Source: CAZERT01 sp964630015 (GTDB lineage Bacteria > Patescibacteriota > Microgenomatia > UBA10105 > UBA927). Taken from it: 42,969 nt of DNA. Location: NCBI GenBank assembly GCA_964630015.1, contig CAZVTJ010000001.1, positions 1 through 42,969 on the forward strand, written 5' to 3'. A model generated the notes under the pieces. That model ran no database searches. It was not told where the DNA came from and saw only the letters and a program-made list of their open reading frames with translations. Position 1 is the stretch's first letter, and each line of letters opens with the position of its first letter. Positions 7,678-15,592 of the stretch are shown piece after piece. The position numbers and the translations under genes are program-made.

Positions 7678-9960
7678 ATGAAGCAAAAATACGTCGTATG
7701 GTTTCATGATGTCGATAAGGAAGACGGCGCAATAGTCGGTGGCAAGGGAGCAAACCTTGGCGAGATGACGCAAGCCGGGTTCCCCGTGCCGCAGGGATTT
7801 ATCGTGACCGCTCAGGCATACTACGCATTTTTGGATGCCAATAACCTTCGGGATACCATAAAGGAATATTTGGGCGATCTTGACGTGAACGATTCCCATG
7901 CACTGGAAAATGCTTCCATAAAGGTGCGAAAGGCTATCGTCCACGCTCCGTTTCCCAAGGATATTTCCAAGCTGATTATTGATTCCTATTCCAAAATGGA
8001 GCATTCGATCCTCAAGCATCCCATGGTTGCGGTACGCTCCAGCGCTACGGCAGAGGACTTACCCGGCGCATCGTTTGCCGGACAACAGGAAACATTCCTG
8101 AATGTTACCGGCGAAGCGGCGCTTTTGGAAAAAGTCCGTGAATGTTGGGCATCGCTGTTTACCCAGCGGGCAATTTTTTACCGCCAGACGAATAAATTCG
8201 ATCATTTTAAGGTCGGTATTGCCGTTCCCGTACAGAAAATGGTCAACGCCGACCGTTCCGGCATCATGTTTACCATCGATCCCGTCACGAACGACAAAAA
8301 TACGATTATGATCGAGGCAATTTTCGGCCTTGGGGAAATGATCGTACAGGGTATGGTGACGCCGGACCATTATGAAGTTGATAAAAAATCGGACAAAATC
8401 ACCAAACGTGTGGTTAATACGCAGGAAAAACTCATGCGCAAGAAAGGATCGGGGAACGAAGTCATCCCGCTTTCCAAAAAAGAAGGCGTTAAAGTAAAAC
8501 TGACAGACAAGATGATCCATGAACTGGCTGATCTGGCCAGAAAGCTGGAAAAACATTATTACTTCCCTCAGGACAGTGAATGGGCGATCGAAAACGGCCA
8601 TGTGTATCTTGTCCAAACCAGGCCGGTTACGACGGCAGGAAAAGACATGAAAGCCGGATCCATTACGCTTTCCAAAATGGAAGAACTGTTAAAAGGCGAT
8701 CCGGCAAGTCCGGGAATAGCATCCGGTGTCGTAAAAATCCTTCAGTCAGCCAAGGAAATCCATAAAATCCAAACCGGCGACGTGCTGGTAGCCGAGCAGA
8801 CAAACCCGGACTACGTACCGGCTATGAAGAAAGCGGCCGCAATCGTGACGGAACGGGGGGGCAGGACTTCCCATGCCGCCATTGTTTCCCGGGAACTGGG
8901 TATTCCGGCAGTCGTAGGAACTGCTGGTGCAATGTCAAAACTCAAGGATAAAATGGTGGTCACGGTCAACGGCGCAACGGGACAAATCTTTAAAGGGGCA
9001 CTTTCAAGCGGTGACCGGCAGAAGATTGAGGATTCTAAGGCAGCACTGACCAAAAAAGCACCGATCATTACTGCAACAAAAGTCATGGTGAATCTGGCTG
9101 AACCGGATAGGGCCAAAGAGCTTTCAAAACGGCAGGTCGATGGGGTCGGATTGCTACGTGCCGAATTTATGATTGCCGATATCGGGACCCATCCGAGGAA
9201 ACTGATCGAAGAGAAAAAACAGCATGTCTTTATCGATACGCTTGCCGAACATATTTCCGAATTCTGCGAAGCGTTTTCGCCGCGTCCGGTTATCTACCGC
9301 GCAACCGATTTCAAGACGAATGAATACAGAAACCTCAAGGGTGGAGCGGCCTATGAGCCGGAAGAACCAAACCCGATGCTTGGATTCCGCGGTGCGGCAC
9401 GTTACATTGCGGATGCAAAAGTATTCGAAATGGAAATCGAAGCGATCAAAAAAGTGCGTAATAAAATGGGGTTCAAGAACCTGCACGTCATGATTCCATT
9501 TGTCCGCAATCCGAAGGAACTTTTGGAAGTCAAAAAAATCCTGGCATCAAATGGATTATCACGGTCACAATCATTCAAACTCTACATGATGGTGGAAATT
9601 CCGACTAACATTATCCGGATTGATGATTTTCTGGATGTAGGGGTAGACGGTATTTCGATCGGGTCCAACGATTTAACCATGCTGATGCTGGGAACAGACC
9701 GGGATAACAGCGAAGTGGCACACGACTTTTCCGAACTTGATCCGTCGGTTCTGTGGGCACTTGAACACGTCATTAAATCCGCATCCAAACGTGGGGTGGC
9801 TTCATCCATCTGCGGACAGGCGCCTTCGGATTACCCGGAAATCGTGCAAAAACTTGTATCCTGGGGAATTACCAGCGTTTCCGTCAATCCCGATGCGATC
9901 GACCGAGTACGGGAAACCGTTGCACTGGCGGAAAAACGACTTGTGACAAAGAAAAAATAA
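7678..9960 (+). CDS. ppsA: Phosphoenolpyruvate synthase
   Basis: Pyruvate + ATP + water to PEP + AMP + phosphate (reversible in some anaerobes, where it can run in the glycolytic direction). Seen: N-terminal ATP-grasp region with GGKGANLGEM and VRSSATAEDLPGASFAGQQETFLNV; the swivelling phosphohistidine domain GGRTSHAAIVSRELGIPAVVG with His399; and the C-terminal PEP-binding barrel ending in SICGQAPSDYPE and SVNPDAI. Length 760, near the usual ~790. The frame opens at 7645, but MKQKYVVWFHDV at 7678 matches family N-termini. No clear SD precedes it. It heads the ppsA-eno-acd run: enolase begins 7 bases after its stop. Confidence 0.95.
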   Translation: MKQKYVVWFHDVDKEDGAIVGGKGANLGEMTQAGFPVPQGFIVTAQAYYAFLDANNLRDTIKEYLGDLDVNDSHALENASIKVRKAIVHAPFPKDISKLIIDSYSKMEHSILKHPMVAVRSSATAEDLPGASFAGQQETFLNVTGEAALLEKVRECWASLFTQRAIFYRQTNKFDHFKVGIAVPVQKMVNADRSGIMFTIDPVTNDKNTIMIEAIFGLGEMIVQGMVTPDHYEVDKKSDKITKRVVNTQEKLMRKKGSGNEVIPLSKKEGVKVKLTDKMIHELADLARKLEKHYYFPQDSEWAIENGHVYLVQTRPVTTAGKDMKAGSITLSKMEELLKGDPASPGIASGVVKILQSAKEIHKIQTGDVLVAEQTNPDYVPAMKKAAAIVTERGGRTSHAAIVSRELGIPAVVGTAGAMSKLKDKMVVTVNGATGQIFKGALSSGDRQKIEDSKAALTKKAPIITATKVMVNLAEPDRAKELSKRQVDGVGLLRAEFMIADIGTHPRKLIEEKKQHVFIDTLAEHISEFCEAFSPRPVIYRATDFKTNEYRNLKGGAAYEPEEPNPMLGFRGAARYIADAKVFEMEIEAIKKVRNKMGFKNLHVMIPFVRNPKELLEVKKILASNGLSRSQSFKLYMMVEIPTNIIRIDDFLDVGVDGISIGSNDLTMLMLGTDRDNSEVAHDFSELDPSVLWALEHVIKSASKRGVASSICGQAPSDYPEIVQKLVSWGITSVSVNPDAIDRVRETVALAEKRLVTKKK

Positions 9961-9967
9961 ACGAGGT

Positions 9968-11263
9968 ATGGCCAACGTTCCTTCGACAACCATTTACGGC
10001 GTGTATTCCAGGGAAATTCTCGATTCCCGTGGTACTCCGACCGTGGAAACAACGGTCATTCTGGAAAGCGGCTACCGCGGGACTGCTTGTGTTCCATCCG
10101 GTGCATCTGTCGGATCCAATGAGGCATTTGAGCTGCGGGATAAAGATCCCAACCGGTATTTGGGTATGGGGGTGCTCAAAGCAGTTGCCAACGTCAATAG
10201 CATCATAGGACCTGCAGTCAAAGGGAAAAATGCGGTTGACCAAAAAGGTCTTGATGAACTCATGATTTCCCTTGACGGGACGGAGAATAAATCAAAACTT
10301 GGGGCAAATGCGATTCTGTCGATATCCCTTGCAGCAGCTGTTGCCGCATCGTCTGCCACATCGGTACCGCTCTACCGGTACCTGAATTTTCTGTATTCCG
10401 GATACCATAAAGTGGATATGACCCGCATTCCATCGCCACTGTTTAACATCATCAATGGCGGGAAACATGCATCATGGAACCTTGATTTCCAGGAATTCCA
10501 TATCATTCCGGCATCCAATAAATCCTTTTCGCAGGCACTCCAGATCGGTGTGGAAATCTACAATAGCCTGAAGGATATTCTAATCAATCGGAATGCTTCC
10601 CATAATGTGGGTGATGAGGGCGGATTTGCACCGACGTTATTTACCAATATCGATGGTCTTGAAGTCATATCCGAGGCAATCCGTAATACCCCCCACCGGC
10701 TCAATCTTGATGTATTCTTGGGTCTTGATCTTGCCGCATCCAATTTTAAAAAAGATCGTGGGTATCATATTAAGGACCGCCCTGTTGCCTATACGGCAAA
10801 CGAATTTATTGCATTCCTAAAGGAATTGTACGAAAAATACCATCTGTTACTTATTGAAGATGCTTTGGAGGAAAACGATTGGTCATCCTGGACGCGTCTG
10901 ACCGCAGAACTTGGCAAACAGGTTCTCATCGTCGGAGATGACCTCTGCGTTACCAACTCCAAACGGCTGGAAAAGGCGATTGCCGAAAAAAGCTGTACCG
11001 CACTTATCATAAAACCCAACCAGATCGGAACACTTACGGAAGTTTTCCGGACGATCAAAATGGCAGACGAACATGACATCAAAACCGTCCTTTCCCACAG
11101 GTCGGGTGAAACAAACGATACGTTTATTGCCGATCTGGCCGTTGCAGTGCAAAGCGATTATGTAAAATTCGGTGCTCCCGCACGGGGAGAACGCATTGCA
11201 AAATATAACCGGCTCCTGCAGATTGAAACGGAGCTCTTGTATTTAGCACAGAAAAAATCATGA
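9968..11263 (+). CDS. eno: Enolase
   Basis: 2-phosphoglycerate to PEP, a cytoplasmic glycolytic/gluconeogenic step. Seen: N-terminal SREILDSRGTPTVE; catalytic-loop PSGASVG (usually GASTG); metal ligands in DLAASNF and IEDALEENDW plus GDD; catalytic lysine in IIKPNQIGTLTE (Lys349); and the substrate loop SHRSGETNDTFIADLAV. Length 431, standard. The Thr-to-Val change in the flexible loop and the extra Asn after it are unusual but outside the proton-transfer residues. It lies 7 bases after ppsA and overlaps acd by ATGA, so PEP made from RuBisCO-derived phosphoglycerate would pass directly to the neighbouring enzymes. Confidence 0.95.
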   Translation: MANVPSTTIYGVYSREILDSRGTPTVETTVILESGYRGTACVPSGASVGSNEAFELRDKDPNRYLGMGVLKAVANVNSIIGPAVKGKNAVDQKGLDELMISLDGTENKSKLGANAILSISLAAAVAASSATSVPLYRYLNFLYSGYHKVDMTRIPSPLFNIINGGKHASWNLDFQEFHIIPASNKSFSQALQIGVEIYNSLKDILINRNASHNVGDEGGFAPTLFTNIDGLEVISEAIRNTPHRLNLDVFLGLDLAASNFKKDRGYHIKDRPVAYTANEFIAFLKELYEKYHLLLIEDALEENDWSSWTRLTAELGKQVLIVGDDLCVTNSKRLEKAIAEKSCTALIIKPNQIGTLTEVFRTIKMADEHDIKTVLSHRSGETNDTFIADLAVAVQSDYVKFGAPARGERIAKYNRLLQIETELLYLAQKKS

Positions 11264-13374
11264 GAGACCTGCAGAAACTCTTTTACCCTTCCGCAATTGC
11301 CGTTATCGGTGCATCAAGAAACGAACATTCCGTCGGGGGAACACTCCTGTCCAACATCATCCGGTATGGCTACAGCGGCAAAGTCTATCCCGTTAATCCC
11401 AGTGCCGAAACGATCGCAAACATCCCCTGTTTTCCCGATGTTGCCCATATCGGACAACCGGTTGATCTGGCCATAATCATTGTTCCCTCCCCAGCAGTTC
11501 CCGATGTGCTGACCCAATGCGGAGAGAATCACATTCCCCATGCGGTCATCATTTCATCCGGTTTTGGGGAATTGGGGGACGAAGGCAAAAAAAAGGAAGC
11601 GGATATTGTTGCGATTGCCAAGCAATACTCCATATCGCTGATCGGTCCAAATTGCCTTGGTATTTTGAATCCCTCCATCCACTTAAACGCCTCTTTTGCG
11701 GGGAATAATCCGATGCCGGGACCGATTGCGTTTATTTCCCAAAGCGGTGCGATCTGCGCATCCATGATTGATTATGCCAATGAACTTCGGATCGGATTTT
11801 CCAAATTCGTTTCCATCGGAAACAAAGCGGATATTAACGAATACGACATTATGGAGTATTGCCTGACGGATCCTGATACGAAGGTATTGTGCCTGTATGC
11901 GGAATCGCTGTATGATGCCCCGCGGCTTCTTGGGCTTGCACAGAAGCTTTCATCAGCAAATCCGCCAAAACCGATTGTCATTCTCAAAGCCGGACAAACC
12001 GACGAAGGGTCAAAAGCCGCTAGGTCCCATACCGGCTCCGTCAGCGGAAATGCAAAAGCCTACGCGGCACTTTTTTCCCAGGCAAATATTACCCGTGTCG
12101 ATACGATCGAGGATTTGCTTACCACTGCAACCTGTTTTGCATACAATAGTGTTCCCACAGGAAACGGGGTTGCAATTTTGACAAATGCCGGAGGGCCGGG
12201 AATCCTGGCTACCGATACTGCGGTAGCAAGCGGGCTTACCATGGCCCAATACGAGGAAAAAACAAAATCCGAACTGACGGAAATTGTTGCTCCCGTCGGC
12301 CACAGCGCAAATCCCATGGATGTTTTGGGCGATGCGCCGGCAATCCGCTACGAAAAAGGGTTGCGCGCACTTATTACCGACACTACCGTTTCCAGCATAG
12401 TGACCATTCTTACACCCCAGTCAACAACCGAAGTCGAAGAAACCGCCAAGGTAATCACGGACCTGAAGCAAACGACGCAAAAACCCATTACCGCATCGTT
12501 TATGGGTGATGCAACAGTCCAAAAAGGAATAGTGTATCTTCGGGATCATGCGGTTGCCACATTTCGGTATCCGGAAGACGCCGTCCGCTCGATCGGTGCA
12601 CTCACTACCTATGCAGTTCGAAGGAATGAAACCGCGGTTGCGCTTCCCGAAAGCCAAAAAATACCACTGGAAAACGCTGTTTCGGTAAAAATTGCTAATC
12701 ATCAACCGCTCGTTCTTACGGACGCCGCCCGGCTTGTGGCATCCTATGGATTCCGTGTTCCTGAGAGCATTAAAACCAATCCGATTCCGACCGATGCGGA
12801 CGCCCAGGCTCTTACGGCAATGAAGACAGATATGTGTGTCGTTAAGGTTATTTCGGAGCAGATTTCCCATAAAACCGATGTCGGCGGGGTAGCGCTTTCC
12901 GTTCCGAAACAGCAGGTTATGGCCGCAATTGCATCCATGAAGCTTACCCTTGCCAAAACCGCACCGAATGCGACGATTGAGGGATTTTTGGTGAGTGAAA
13001 TGGCAGACCAGCTTAATGCCGTTGAACTGCTGGTTGGCTTCCGGCGGGAAAAAGGGCTCGGTACGGTCATCGTGTGCGGGACGGGCGGCATTCTGGTTGA
13101 ACTGCAGGGGGATGTGGCCATGCAGTTTGACCCTTCAACAAAGACGGGATGGACCCATGTACTCCGGAAGCTCAAGATTGCTTCCATCATTAACGGATAC
13201 CGGGGAAAAGAAAGCTACTGTTGGGACGATCTCTACACTGCCATTTCGGCCGTAACAGAGCTATCACGGGATTATCCGTCCATTTCGGAGCTGGACATTA
13301 ATCCGCTTTGCATCTATCCCGGACGCACCGGCAAACGTCCGGTTGCCCTTGATATCCGCGTTTCACTTGAGTGA
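11260..13374 (+). CDS. ADP-forming acetate--CoA ligase (acetyl-CoA synthetase), fused alpha-beta
   Basis: Acetyl-CoA + ADP + Pi to acetate + CoA + ATP: a substrate-level ATP step typical of fermentative archaea and many CPR bacteria. Seen: N-terminal CoA-binding domain with AVIGASRNEHSVGG; the succinyl-CoA ligase-like domains with GPNCLG and FISQSGA; the phosphohistidine motif SHTGS with His257 (the same number as in Pyrococcus alpha subunits); and the C-terminal ATP-grasp beta domain with CVVKVISEQISHKTDVGGVAL and a final ELDINPL motif. 704 residues fits the fused form. Starts inside the eno stop (ATGA) and overlaps convergent rsmI by 12 bases. Confidence 0.93.
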   Translation: MRDLQKLFYPSAIAVIGASRNEHSVGGTLLSNIIRYGYSGKVYPVNPSAETIANIPCFPDVAHIGQPVDLAIIIVPSPAVPDVLTQCGENHIPHAVIISSGFGELGDEGKKKEADIVAIAKQYSISLIGPNCLGILNPSIHLNASFAGNNPMPGPIAFISQSGAICASMIDYANELRIGFSKFVSIGNKADINEYDIMEYCLTDPDTKVLCLYAESLYDAPRLLGLAQKLSSANPPKPIVILKAGQTDEGSKAARSHTGSVSGNAKAYAALFSQANITRVDTIEDLLTTATCFAYNSVPTGNGVAILTNAGGPGILATDTAVASGLTMAQYEEKTKSELTEIVAPVGHSANPMDVLGDAPAIRYEKGLRALITDTTVSSIVTILTPQSTTEVEETAKVITDLKQTTQKPITASFMGDATVQKGIVYLRDHAVATFRYPEDAVRSIGALTTYAVRRNETAVALPESQKIPLENAVSVKIANHQPLVLTDAARLVASYGFRVPESIKTNPIPTDADAQALTAMKTDMCVVKVISEQISHKTDVGGVALSVPKQQVMAAIASMKLTLAKTAPNATIEGFLVSEMADQLNAVELLVGFRREKGLGTVIVCGTGGILVELQGDVAMQFDPSTKTGWTHVLRKLKIASIINGYRGKESYCWDDLYTAISAVTELSRDYPSISELDINPLCIYPGRTGKRPVALDIRVSLE

Positions 13375-14067
13375 GAAAAGAAGTACGAATTCACCCTTCG
13401 GATGGGAAAATTTGGAAATCATATCCAGAACCGGACCTGAAACGACTTCCTCATGGACTTTGGTAAGTTCCCGGGCAACGGTAATGTCGATATTTCCAAT
13501 TATGGATGCCAGAAGCGTCAGGAACTTTTCCAATTCGTATGGGGAAATATAGAACACCACCGTGGGATGCAGGTCGGGATTTGCAATCGTCATCTGCCGA
13601 AGAGATGTTAACAGACGAGTGCGGTTGGACGGTTTTTCCGGCGGGAATCCGTAAAACAGAAGCGGTGTGGTGGGAAGGCCCGAGGCAACAAGGGCGGCAA
13701 GCAATGCCGATGCCCCGGGGACGACAACAATCGGAATATTTTTTTTGCGGCACAGCGCAACCAGCATGTATCCGGGATCGGACAATACCGGCGTTCCTGC
13801 ATCGGAACACAGGACGATATCCCGCCCGTTTTCCAGCATTTCCAATAGCTCCGGATTACGTTTGCTTTCCGTAAACCGGTCATAGCGGATAAAAGTATGG
13901 TGGACTGGCTCCGTGTGACCGCGCTCTTCGTATGTATGGACAAGGAGGGATGTGCGTTTCGTATCTTCACAGACGATCACGGGGGCCTGCAGCAGTATTG
14001 TTTTCGCCCGCAGGGTTATATCGTCTAGATTACCGATCGGCGTTGACACACAAAAAAGCGTTCCCAT
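13363..14067 (-). CDS. rsmI: 16S rRNA (cytidine1402-2'-O)-methyltransferase RsmI, short form
   Basis: Tetrapyrrole-methylase-fold enzyme that 2'-O-methylates C1402 in the ribosomal decoding centre using SAM. Seen: N-terminal STPIGNLDDITLRA, the VCEDTKRTSLL motif, LCSDAGTPVLSDPGYMLV and VVPGASALLAAL, all RsmI hallmarks, then VARELTKVHEEV. Length is 234 residues from ATG 14067 versus about 280; the C-terminal small domain is missing. The frame runs 8 codons further upstream (14091), but MGTLFCVSTPIGNL is the natural family start. Convergent with acd (12-base overlap) and divergent from the DedA gene. Confidence 0.9.
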   Translation of the reverse strand: MGTLFCVSTPIGNLDDITLRAKTILLQAPVIVCEDTKRTSLLVHTYEERGHTEPVHHTFIRYDRFTESKRNPELLEMLENGRDIVLCSDAGTPVLSDPGYMLVALCRKKNIPIVVVPGASALLAALVASGLPTTPLLFYGFPPEKPSNRTRLLTSLRQMTIANPDLHPTVVFYISPYELEKFLTLLASIIGNIDITVARELTKVHEEVVSGPVLDMISKFSHPKGEFVLLFSLK

Positions 14068-14142
14068 ATAATAGCTGTACACGGCGCACACTACATTCCG
14101 CGCCTTTTTTATTGTATAGGGGTATCATATCAGGAAACTACT

Positions 14143-14805
14143 ATGAACATCATCATGAGTGTGTTTGAATTTTTCCTCCATATCGACAAGCATTTAAATA
14201 CCATTATCCAGACATATGGGGCCCTTTCATACGCACTTCTGTTTTTTGTCATCTTTATGGAAACGGGGTTTGTAGTGACGCCATTCCTTCCCGGTGATTC
14301 GCTTATTTTTGCCGCAGGTGCATTTGCCGCAGTCGGATCGTTCCATATCGTACCGCTGTGGCTGCTTCTTGTGGTTGCAGCAATTCTGGGCGATACGGCA
14401 AACTACTGGATCGGTCATACGATCGGGCCGAAAGCATTCAGCGGGAAAATCAGGTTTCTGAAAAAGGAATATCTGGATAAAACGCATGCGTATTTCGAAA
14501 AGTACGGCGGGAAAACGATCATTATTGCCCGGTTCGTACCGATTGTGCGCACGTTTGCCCCGTTTGTTGCCGGTGTCGGGAAAATGACGTACGGTCATTT
14601 CATTTCCTTTAACGTTATCGGTGGTCTATTGTGGGTAACGCTCTTTACTTTCGGTGGGTATTTCTTCGGAAATCTGGAATTCGTGAAGAAGAATTTTTCC
14701 ATCGTCATATTTGCCATCATCGGCATTTCAGTACTTCCGGCAGTCATTGAGTATATAAAGGAAAAACGGCTAGCCAAAAAAGCGCCGGCAGAAGTAAAAG
14801 AATAA
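14143..14805 (+). CDS. DedA-family membrane protein
   Basis: Integral membrane protein of the DedA/VTT family, members of which are linked to undecaprenyl-phosphate or phospholipid flipping and membrane homeostasis. Seen: re-entrant motif ETGFVVTPFLPGDSLIFAAGA, the second family motif RFVPIVRTFAPFVAGVGKMTYGHF, and several hydrophobic segments (about residues 25-50, 55-80, 140-165, 180-200) with a lysine-rich C-terminal tail. 220 residues, standard. Own promoter is likely, since the upstream gene diverges; AGGAAA (14130s) precedes the ATG. The substrate cannot be assigned. Confidence 0.9.
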   Translation: MNIIMSVFEFFLHIDKHLNTIIQTYGALSYALLFFVIFMETGFVVTPFLPGDSLIFAAGAFAAVGSFHIVPLWLLLVVAAILGDTANYWIGHTIGPKAFSGKIRFLKKEYLDKTHAYFEKYGGKTIIIARFVPIVRTFAPFVAGVGKMTYGHFISFNVIGGLLWVTLFTFGGYFFGNLEFVKKNFSIVIFAIIGISVLPAVIEYIKEKRLAKKAPAEVKE

Positions 14806-14850
14806 TCCGTATTTTTATATACAGTAACTTTATACCGTATACAGAATTAC

Positions 14851-15477
14851 TTACGAGCTATATTTTCTGATAACTCCGATCACACGCCCTTGGATCTTCA
14901 CATGTGTCGTAAAAATGGGGGACATAGCTGCATTTGCAGGCATGAGTTTTATCCGGTCCTTTTCGAAATAGATTCGCTTGAGCGTTGCCATGCCGTTTGG
15001 TAAGAGGGCAACAACGATATCTCCGTTTGATGCATCGTCCTGATGCTGGATAACCACATAGTCGCCATCTAGAATGCCGTCATCGATCATGGATGTTCCC
15101 TTCACCTGCAGCACATAATTTGCCTTGTTATTGGAAATCATGGAGGGGGCAACCGACAGATAGGAATTTGGGTCCGTATATGGCTCAAGAGGCTGCCCTG
15201 CCGCAATAAACCCAAGTACCGGAAGCTCGACAGCCGCTTCATACGTACCGCTGCGGTAGCGTTCGTGGAGAATTTCGATACCGCGTGCCGTACCGTCAAG
15301 CTTTTTTATGTACCCCTTTTGCCGGAGATTTTCCAGATGTTCGTGGACCGTCGCAACGGAACCTATTCCGGTCGCCTCACCGATTTCCCGGAGCGTTGGC
15401 GCATAGCCAAACCGCTGGACAAATTGCGTGATAAAATCAAGAAGTTCGCGTTCTTTTGTATATAATGTAGGAGGCAT
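14851..15477 (-). CDS. lexA: LexA repressor
   Basis: SOS repressor that binds operator DNA and self-cleaves when RecA is activated. Seen: N-terminal winged-helix with TLREIGEATGIGSVATVHEHLENLRQKG; cleavage site Ala93-Gly94 in GFIAAGQPL; catalytic Ser129 in VKGTSMIDDGI and Lys167 in ATLKRIY; C-terminal RVIGVIR. Length 208, standard. The open frame continues upstream to 15780 across the uvrB start region, but MPPTLYTKEREL (ATG at 15477) is the family N-terminus. Divergent from uvrB across 115 bases holding back-to-back promoters and a palindrome; LexA therefore probably represses uvrB and itself. Confidence 0.95.
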   Translation of the reverse strand: MPPTLYTKERELLDFITQFVQRFGYAPTLREIGEATGIGSVATVHEHLENLRQKGYIKKLDGTARGIEILHERYRSGTYEAAVELPVLGFIAAGQPLEPYTDPNSYLSVAPSMISNNKANYVLQVKGTSMIDDGILDGDYVVIQHQDDASNGDIVVALLPNGMATLKRIYFEKDRIKLMPANAAMSPIFTTHVKIQGRVIGVIRKYSS

Positions 15478-15509
15478 AGCGTTACCCAAACATCCTTTCC
15501 TGTATACCA

Positions 15510-15561
15510 GTAATACCCTAAAAAAAGGCGAATTGTCAACAGGGATTTTTTGGGGTAGTAT
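15510..15561. promoter_or_regulatory. Divergent lexA and uvrB promoters with overlapping -35 elements
   Basis: Plus strand: TTGTCA (15533-15538), 17 bases, TAGTAT (15556-15561), pointing to uvrB. Minus strand: TTGACA (15539-15534), 18 bases, TATTAC (15515-15510), pointing to lexA. The two -35 hexamers share five bases, so the promoters are back to back and polymerase binding should be mutually exclusive. Confidence 0.65.
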
Positions 15562-15574
15562 GGGTACTATACCC
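15562..15574. promoter_or_regulatory. Candidate LexA operator (13-bp perfect palindrome)
   Basis: GGGTACTATACCC: perfect GGGTA/TACCC arms around a CTA centre, starting directly after the uvrB -10 and so covering the transcription start. A related GGTAT-rich stretch (15502-15518) overlaps the lexA -10. The placement between lexA and uvrB is the argument; the motif matches neither the E. coli CTGT-N8-ACAG nor the Gram-positive GAAC-N4-GTTC box. Confidence 0.5.
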
Positions 15575-15592
15575 GAATAAAACCCAATCATT

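Noticed and set aside
13363..13374. Frameshift at the convergent acd/rsmI junction
   Set aside because: Both proteins end at plausible places; the 12-base overlap is an ordinary convergent arrangement.
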